Below are positions 59,912-64,000 of a DNA stretch of 64,000 bases, piece after piece (the stretch's first letter is position 1; each line of letters starts with the position of its first letter). Source of the stretch: Streptomyces sp. NBC_01288 (lineage in GTDB: Bacteria; Actinomycetota; Actinomycetes; Streptomycetales; Streptomycetaceae); assembly GCF_035982055.1 (NCBI RefSeq), contig NZ_CP108427.1, positions 7,253,001 to 7,317,000 on the forward strand. The letters run 5' to 3'. The translations under genes and the position numbers were made by a program. The notes below the pieces were generated by a model. The model searched no databases and was not told the origin of the DNA. It saw only the letters and a program-made list of their open reading frames with translations.

Positions 59912-61369
59912 ATGACAGAGCTCGTGGAACACCGACAGCTGTTCATCGGCGGGGAGTTGACCGACCCCCTGGGCAAGGACGTCATCGAGGTGATCTCCCC
60001 GCACAGCGAGGAGGTCATCGGACGCGTCCCGCACGCGTCGAGGGAGGACGTGGACCGGGCGGTAGCCGTGGCCCGCAGGGCCTTCGACGAAGGGCCCTGG
60101 CCCCGCACGACCCTCGACGAACGGATCGCGGTCGTCACCCGCATCAAGGACGCGATCGCCGCCCGGTACGAGGAGATCGGCCGCGTCATCTCCTCAGAGA
60201 ACGGGTCGCCGTACTCCTGGAGCATCCTCGGACAGGCCCTCGGCGCGATGATGGTCTGGGACGCGGCGATCACCGTCGCGAAGGGCTTCACCTACGAGGA
60301 GCTGCGCGACGGAGTCCTCGGCAAGATCCTCGTCCGCCGGGAGCCAGTTGGGGTGGTCGCGGCCGTAGTCCCGTGGAACGTCCCGCAGTTCGTGGCGGCC
60401 GCCAAACTCGCCCCGGCGCTGCTCACCGGCTGCACGGCGATCCTCAAGCCGTCGCCCGAATCGCCCCTGGACGCCTACCTGTTGGGTGAGATAGCGAAGG
60501 AGGCGGGCCTCCCGGACGGCGTCCTGTCCATCCTCCCGGCCGACCGCGAGGTCAGTGAGTACCTCGTCGGACACCCCGGCATCGACAAGGTCTCCTTCAC
60601 CGGTTCGGTCCCGGCCGGCAAGCGCGTGATGGAGGTCGCGGCCCGCCATCTCACCCGCGTGACACTGGAGTTGGGCGGCAAGTCGGCGGCGATCGTCCTG
60701 CCCGACGCGGACATCACCACCGCCGTCCCCGGCATCGTCTCGTCCGCCTGGATGAACAACGGCCAGGCGTGCGTCGCCCAGACCCGCATCCTCGTACCGC
60801 GCTCGCGCTACGACGAGTTCGCGGACGCGTTCGCGGCGGCGGCGAGCACCCTCGTCGTCGGCGACCCGCTCGACCCGGCCACCCAGGTAGGCCCGCTGGT
60901 CACCAAGCGCCAACAACAACGGAACCTCGACTACATCCGCATAGGCCAGGAGGAAGGCGCCAAAATCCTTACGGGCGGCGGCCGTCCACCCGGCCTGGAC
61001 CACGGCTGGTACGTCGAACCGACCCTCTTCGGAGACGTCGACAACTCCATGCGCATCGCCCGCGAGGAGATCTTCGGCCCGGTCATCTGCCTCCTCCCGT
61101 ACGGCGACGAGACCGAGGCCGTGAAGATCGCGAACGACTCCGACTACGGCCTGAGCGGCAGCGTCTGGACGGGAGACGTGGCCCACGGCATCGACATCGC
61201 CCGCCAGGTCCGCACCGGCACCTACAACGTCAACACCTTCAGCCTCGACATGCTCGGCCCCTTCGGCGGCTACAAGAACAGCGGCCTGGGACGGGAGTTC
61301 GGACCCGAGGGCTTCTCCGAGTTCCTCGAACACAAGATGATCCACCTCCCGGCCGGCTGGGAGGGGTGA
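59912..61369 (+). CDS. Aldehyde dehydrogenase
   Basis: A 485-residue NAD(P)-dependent ALDH: PWNVPQFVAAAKLAPALLTG (NAD site), VSFTGSVPAGKRVME, LELGGKSAA (catalytic Glu) and NNGQACVAQTRI (nucleophilic Cys), ending KNSGLGREFGPEGF. ATG 59912 follows GGGGAGG. It oxidises an aldehyde to the acid; the P450-type regulatory box and the ferredoxin gene overlapping its 3' end suggest a place in an oxidative side-chain or terpene/steroid pathway. Substrate unproven. Confidence 0.92.
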   Translation: MTELVEHRQLFIGGELTDPLGKDVIEVISPHSEEVIGRVPHASREDVDRAVAVARRAFDEGPWPRTTLDERIAVVTRIKDAIAARYEEIGRVISSENGSPYSWSILGQALGAMMVWDAAITVAKGFTYEELRDGVLGKILVRREPVGVVAAVVPWNVPQFVAAAKLAPALLTGCTAILKPSPESPLDAYLLGEIAKEAGLPDGVLSILPADREVSEYLVGHPGIDKVSFTGSVPAGKRVMEVAARHLTRVTLELGGKSAAIVLPDADITTAVPGIVSSAWMNNGQACVAQTRILVPRSRYDEFADAFAAAASTLVVGDPLDPATQVGPLVTKRQQQRNLDYIRIGQEEGAKILTGGGRPPGLDHGWYVEPTLFGDVDNSMRIAREEIFGPVICLLPYGDETEAVKIANDSDYGLSGSVWTGDVAHGIDIARQVRTGTYNVNTFSLDMLGPFGGYKNSGLGREFGPEGFSEFLEHKMIHLPAGWEG

Positions 61370-61374
61370 CCGGG

Positions 61375-61647
61375 ATGGGGGTACCTCCCGCGCGAGCGTA
61401 TTCGAGCGTGGGGGCGGGCGACCGCTGGCAGGTAGAGGTCGACCGCTCCATCTGCATCGGCTCGGCCCAGTGCACCCACCAGGCCCCCGGCCGCTTCCAC
61501 CTCGACGCGGCCATGCAGTCCCACCCCGCCGAACCGGAGACCGACGCCAACGAGAGGATCATCGCGGCGGCGGAGGGGTGCCCGGTGGAGGCCATCATGA
61601 TCACGTTGCTGGGGAGCGGGGAGCCGGTGTTCCCGCCGGAGGAGTAA
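61375..61647 (+). CDS. 3Fe-4S ferredoxin (P450-type)
   Basis: A 90-residue ferredoxin. The cluster Cys residues are visible in RSICIGSAQCTHQAP and EGCPVEAI, i.e. C-x5-C plus a distant CP, the [3Fe-4S] pattern of Streptomyces P450 electron donors. ATG 61375 (GAGGGG upstream) is used; GTG 61366 would overlap the ALDH stop. It is translationally coupled to the ALDH gene. The CYP125-like P450 10 kb away is the only P450 in the window and may be its partner. Confidence 0.85.
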   Translation: MGVPPARAYSSVGAGDRWQVEVDRSICIGSAQCTHQAPGRFHLDAAMQSHPAEPETDANERIIAAAEGCPVEAIMITLLGSGEPVFPPEE

Positions 61648-61673
61648 CTCGCCCTGGTTCAGGGCTGGGCGGA

Positions 61674-62297
61674 CTAGCCGGGCTGGAGCGTGGCGAACAG
61701 CGCTCGGACCCGGGTGCCGTCGGCCTGTGTCCAGGCGCCGGTGATCTGGCCGATCGTGTCCTCGGGGGGTGTGGAGCCGGGGGTCAGTACTCGGTGCAGC
61801 CGTAGGGTCGGGCCGTCCGGTACGGCGAACTCGGTGGTCTCGGCGGTGTCGGTCGGGGCGCCCAGGGCGGGGACGGGTGCCGTACCGGTCCAGGAGCGGG
61901 CGACCTCGCGGTCCAGGGTGTGGGAGACGCTCTGCGCCTGCGCCTCCACCCGGCCCTCGACGAACGCCGTCAACCCGGCGGTCAGCACCGGGTCGTGGCA
62001 GCCGTCGTAGACCCAGCGCGGACCGAGCACGCCGTGCTCCATCGTGCCGACGAGGGCGTGTTCGGCGCCGGGGAGCGGGGCGGCCCGGTAGGTGAGCGGT
62101 ACGAGGTAGGCGCCCGGGCCGTCGGTGACGACCATGAACTCGATGCCGACCTCGCCTTCGGGGTCGTCGAGGCGGAAGCCGCCGGACTTCACCAACTCCG
62201 GTTCGGCGGGGCCGTGATACCAGGCGCGGGTGGGCAGCCAGGGGGTGAGGAGTTCGAGTTTGGTGGGCTTGACGTAGGTCTGGTGGATGACAGCCAT
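61674..62297 (-). CDS. Maltokinase N-terminal cap-like domain protein
   Basis: A 207-residue protein resembling the N-terminal cap domain found on maltokinases (MVIHQT-type start, LELLTPWLPTRAWY, GEVGIEFMVVTDGPGAYLVP, HALVGTMEHGVLGPRWVYDG), here without the kinase domain. Stand-alone versions occur in actinobacteria with unknown function. It is separated from the KstR-like gene by only 7 bp on the same strand, so they are probably cotranscribed. Confidence 0.7.
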   Translation of the reverse strand: MAVIHQTYVKPTKLELLTPWLPTRAWYHGPAEPELVKSGGFRLDDPEGEVGIEFMVVTDGPGAYLVPLTYRAAPLPGAEHALVGTMEHGVLGPRWVYDGCHDPVLTAGLTAFVEGRVEAQAQSVSHTLDREVARSWTGTAPVPALGAPTDTAETTEFAVPDGPTLRLHRVLTPGSTPPEDTIGQITGAWTQADGTRVRALFATLQPG

Positions 62298-62304
62298 GGG
62301 GGGA

Positions 62305-62937
62305 TTATCGGTCCCCGGCCCCGTCCGGCTCAGTCAGATCGATCAATCGGCAGACCGTCTCGATGTCGATCTTCACCTGGGCGATGGACGCGCGGCCCGA
62401 GAGCCAGGTGATCAACGCCGAGTGCCAGGTGTGCTCGATGACCCGGACCGCCGACAGCTGCTCGGGCGTGGGGTGTTCGAGGCCCATCGCGTCCAGGATG
62501 ATCACCGTGGTCTGGCGGGAGACCTGGTCGACCTCGGGGGAGACGCTGCGGTCCGCGAAGGTCAGCGCGCGGACCATCGCGTCGGCGAGGTGCGGCTCGC
62601 GCTGGAGCGCGCGGAAGGCCCGCATCAACGTCTCCGCGACCCGCTCGGCAGCCGTGTCACCGCCCGGCGGCTTCTTGCGGAGCGTGCCGTGCATGTGTTC
62701 CAACTGGTCCTGCATCGTGGCGACCAGCAGATGCACCTTGGACGGGAAGTACCGGTACAGCGTGCCGAGCGCGACCTGCGAGGACTCCGCGACCTCCCGC
62801 ATCTGCACCGCGTCGAAACCGCCCCGGCTGGCCAGCTGGGCGCTCGCGTGCAGGATGCGGCGCCGACGGGCCTCCTGCCGCTCGGTGAGGGGCGGCGAGG
62901 TCCGCGCAGTGGCTTCGGGCTTGGCTTGCGCTGACAT
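62305..62937 (-). CDS. kstR: TetR-family regulator, KstR-like
   Basis: A 210-residue TetR protein. The HTH and first helices, RRRRILHASAQLASRGGFDA, VQMREVAESSQVALGTLYRY and FPSKVHLLV, are nearly those of mycobacterial KstR, repressor of cholesterol catabolism, and the ligand domain keeps AMVRALTFADRSVSPEVDQV. A perfect KstR consensus box lies upstream (63080-63093), implying autoregulation. Candidate regulon members in the window are the FadA5/CYP125 pair and the divergent GT4 gene. ATG 62937 follows GGGAG. Confidence 0.82.
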   Translation of the reverse strand: MSAQAKPEATARTSPPLTERQEARRRRILHASAQLASRGGFDAVQMREVAESSQVALGTLYRYFPSKVHLLVATMQDQLEHMHGTLRKKPPGGDTAAERVAETLMRAFRALQREPHLADAMVRALTFADRSVSPEVDQVSRQTTVIILDAMGLEHPTPEQLSAVRVIEHTWHSALITWLSGRASIAQVKIDIETVCRLIDLTEPDGAGDR

Positions 62938-63079
62938 GGCTCCCGATCCGTGACTGTCGGTGAGGGCGGGTGATCACACCGATCATGGCAGGGCGTCGGC
63001 CGTGGTGTGAATCACCTGATCCACTTCTCACAGCGCCCGTACCGGCCGGTAGATTCAGAACCTCCTGGACGATCAAGTC

Positions 63080-63093
63080 TGAAACTTGTTCTA
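63080..63093. promoter_or_regulatory. Perfect KstR box
   Basis: TGAAACTTGTTCTA matches TnnAACnnGTTnnA at every fixed position. It lies 143 bp before the KstR-like start and 55 bp before the divergent glycosyltransferase start. Confidence 0.75.
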
Positions 63094-63147
63094 GATTAGC
63101 GTCCCGGCGTAATCTCGCGGGACAGTGCAGGCAGAAGGGGGCTCAGA

Positions 63148-64000
63148 GTGACCGCTGAGGCCAGTCAGGCGGGTCCCCAGGAGGACCTGGCAGCCGACGG
63201 CGAGCGACCGCTCCGTATCGCACTCCTCACCTATAAAGGGAACCCGTTCTGCGGGGGGCAGGGCGTCTACGTCCGCCACCTCTCCCGCGAACTGGCCCGC
63301 CTCGGGCACCGCGTCGAGGTCATCGGCTCGCAGCCGTACCCCGTCCTCGACGAGGGCTACGACGGCATCTCCCTGACCGAGCTGCCCTCGCTCGACCTCT
63401 ACCGCTCCCCGGACCCCTTCCGCACCCCGAAGCGCGACGAGTACCGGGACTGGATCGACGCCCTCGAAGTCGCGACGATGTGGACCGGCGGCTTCCCCGA
63501 GCCCATCACGTTCTCGCTCCGCGCCCGCCGCCATCTCCGGGCCCGGCGCGGCGAGTTCGACATCGTGCACGACAACCAGACGCTGGGGTACGGGTTGTTG
63601 GGGGACGTCGGCGCCCCGCTCGTCACCACGATCCACCACCCCATCACCGTGGACCGGCAGTTGGAGCTGGACGCGGCCGAGAACTGGCGCCAGCGCATGT
63701 CCAAGCGCCGCTGGTACTCCTTCACACAGATGCAGAAGCGGGTCGCCCGCCGCCTGCCCTCCGTGCTCACCGTCTCCGGCACCTCGCGCCAGGAGATCAT
63801 CGACCACCTCGGCGTCCGCGACGACCGCATCCACGTCGTCCACATCGGCGCCGACACCGACCTGTTCTCCCCGAACCCCGCCGTACCCCAGGTACCGGGC
63901 CGGATCGTCACCACGTCCAGCGCGGACGTCCCCCTCAAGGGCCTCGTCTTCCTCGTCGAGGCCCTCGCGAAGGTCCGCACCGAACACCCCGACGCCCACC
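63148..64000 (+). CDS. GT4-family glycosyltransferase, N-terminal part
   Basis: The frame opens at GTG 63148 (AAGGGGG upstream) and runs off the window, giving at least 284 residues. N-terminal domain of a GT-B enzyme: LRIALLTYKGNPFCGGQGVY (Gly-rich loop), VRHLSRELARLGHRVEVIGS, DIVHDNQTLGYGLLG, SVLTVSGTSRQEIIDHLG and VHIGADTDLFSP, the retaining GT4 signature. The C-terminal nucleotide-sugar-binding domain is outside the window. It is divergent from the KstR-like gene, with a KstR box 55 bp upstream, so it may belong to that regulon. Confidence 0.88.
   Translation, partial: MTAEASQAGPQEDLAADGERPLRIALLTYKGNPFCGGQGVYVRHLSRELARLGHRVEVIGSQPYPVLDEGYDGISLTELPSLDLYRSPDPFRTPKRDEYRDWIDALEVATMWTGGFPEPITFSLRARRHLRARRGEFDIVHDNQTLGYGLLGDVGAPLVTTIHHPITVDRQLELDAAENWRQRMSKRRWYSFTQMQKRVARRLPSVLTVSGTSRQEIIDHLGVRDDRIHVVHIGADTDLFSPNPAVPQVPGRIVTTSSADVPLKGLVFLVEALAKVRTEHPDAH

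Overview
The window is a very GC-rich actinobacterial chromosome segment, almost certainly Streptomyces. The signs are strong G/C third-position bias, GTG/TTG starts with GGAGG-type ribosome sites, a developmental-type HTH/DUF397/anti-sigma-like trio, TerD and DUF2277 proteins, and a short dispersed G-rich repeat of the kind scattered through Streptomyces genomes. About 60 protein genes, one tRNA-Val, one probable Mn2+ riboswitch and several decayed genes are supported. No rRNA, CRISPR array, IS element or prophage was seen.

Layout. 1-6 kb: end of a HAD phosphatase, an FmdB zinc ribbon, and three same-strand cell-envelope genes (class A PBP with an altered SxxK motif, NodB-like deacetylase, secreted amidase-like protein), closed by a 16-bp-stem terminator. 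6-19 kb: TetR/NmrA-like and MarR/SDR divergent pairs with visible operators, a coiled-coil membrane protein, a DUF4097 lipoprotein, tRNA-Val, a HAD phosphatase, a frameshifted HTH gene, a Ser-X-X triplet-repeat protein, tandem repeats, a chimeric dehydrogenase/LuxR pseudogene, GNAT, a ketopantoate reductase relative, DUF2277, a repeat array, and DedA. 19-35 kb: Cu/Zn SOD-like protein, DoxX, a large FAD/NAD(P) protein, PhoD phosphatase, secreted HNH nuclease, a yybP-ykoY riboswitch with a TMEM165/GDT1 exporter, a HAD phosphatase, a peptidoglycan-binding protein, an MFS pump fused to a winged-helix domain, GNAT, a DHFR-like reductase, two related unknown proteins, DUF1992, FHA, O-methyltransferase and DUF2330.

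35-44 kb holds the most unusual structure. Two convergent native genes, a GT87/PAP2 fusion and a polytopic membrane protein, are separated by a compact four-gene cassette flanked by a perfect 57-bp direct repeat (37533-37589 and 42193-42249). The cassette carries a three-gene operon (EgtA-like glutamate-cysteine ligase, DUF2332-like protein, membrane-anchored alpha/beta hydrolase) and a divergent soluble paralogue of the hydrolase. It has no recombinase. It looks like a recently acquired module of unknown function and is the best candidate here for an undescribed system.

44-64 kb: a lipoprotein, the anti-sigma-like/XRE-DUF5753/DUF397 trio, an epimerase/LysR pair, and a steroid-type module. 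That module is a FadA5-like thiolase divergent from a CYP125-like P450, with KstR-type boxes between them. A KstR-like repressor lies at 62.3-62.9 kb with its own perfect box. An aldehyde dehydrogenase and a 3Fe-4S ferredoxin near 60-61.6 kb share a second operator-like box with the P450. Between these lie TerD, DUF1275, a lytic transglycosylase, an aminoglycoside-phosphotransferase-like kinase, an XRE/alpha-beta hydrolase pair, an NB-ARC/TPR ATPase without a DNA-binding domain, SnoaL-like and MBL-fold proteins. The window ends inside a GT4 glycosyltransferase.
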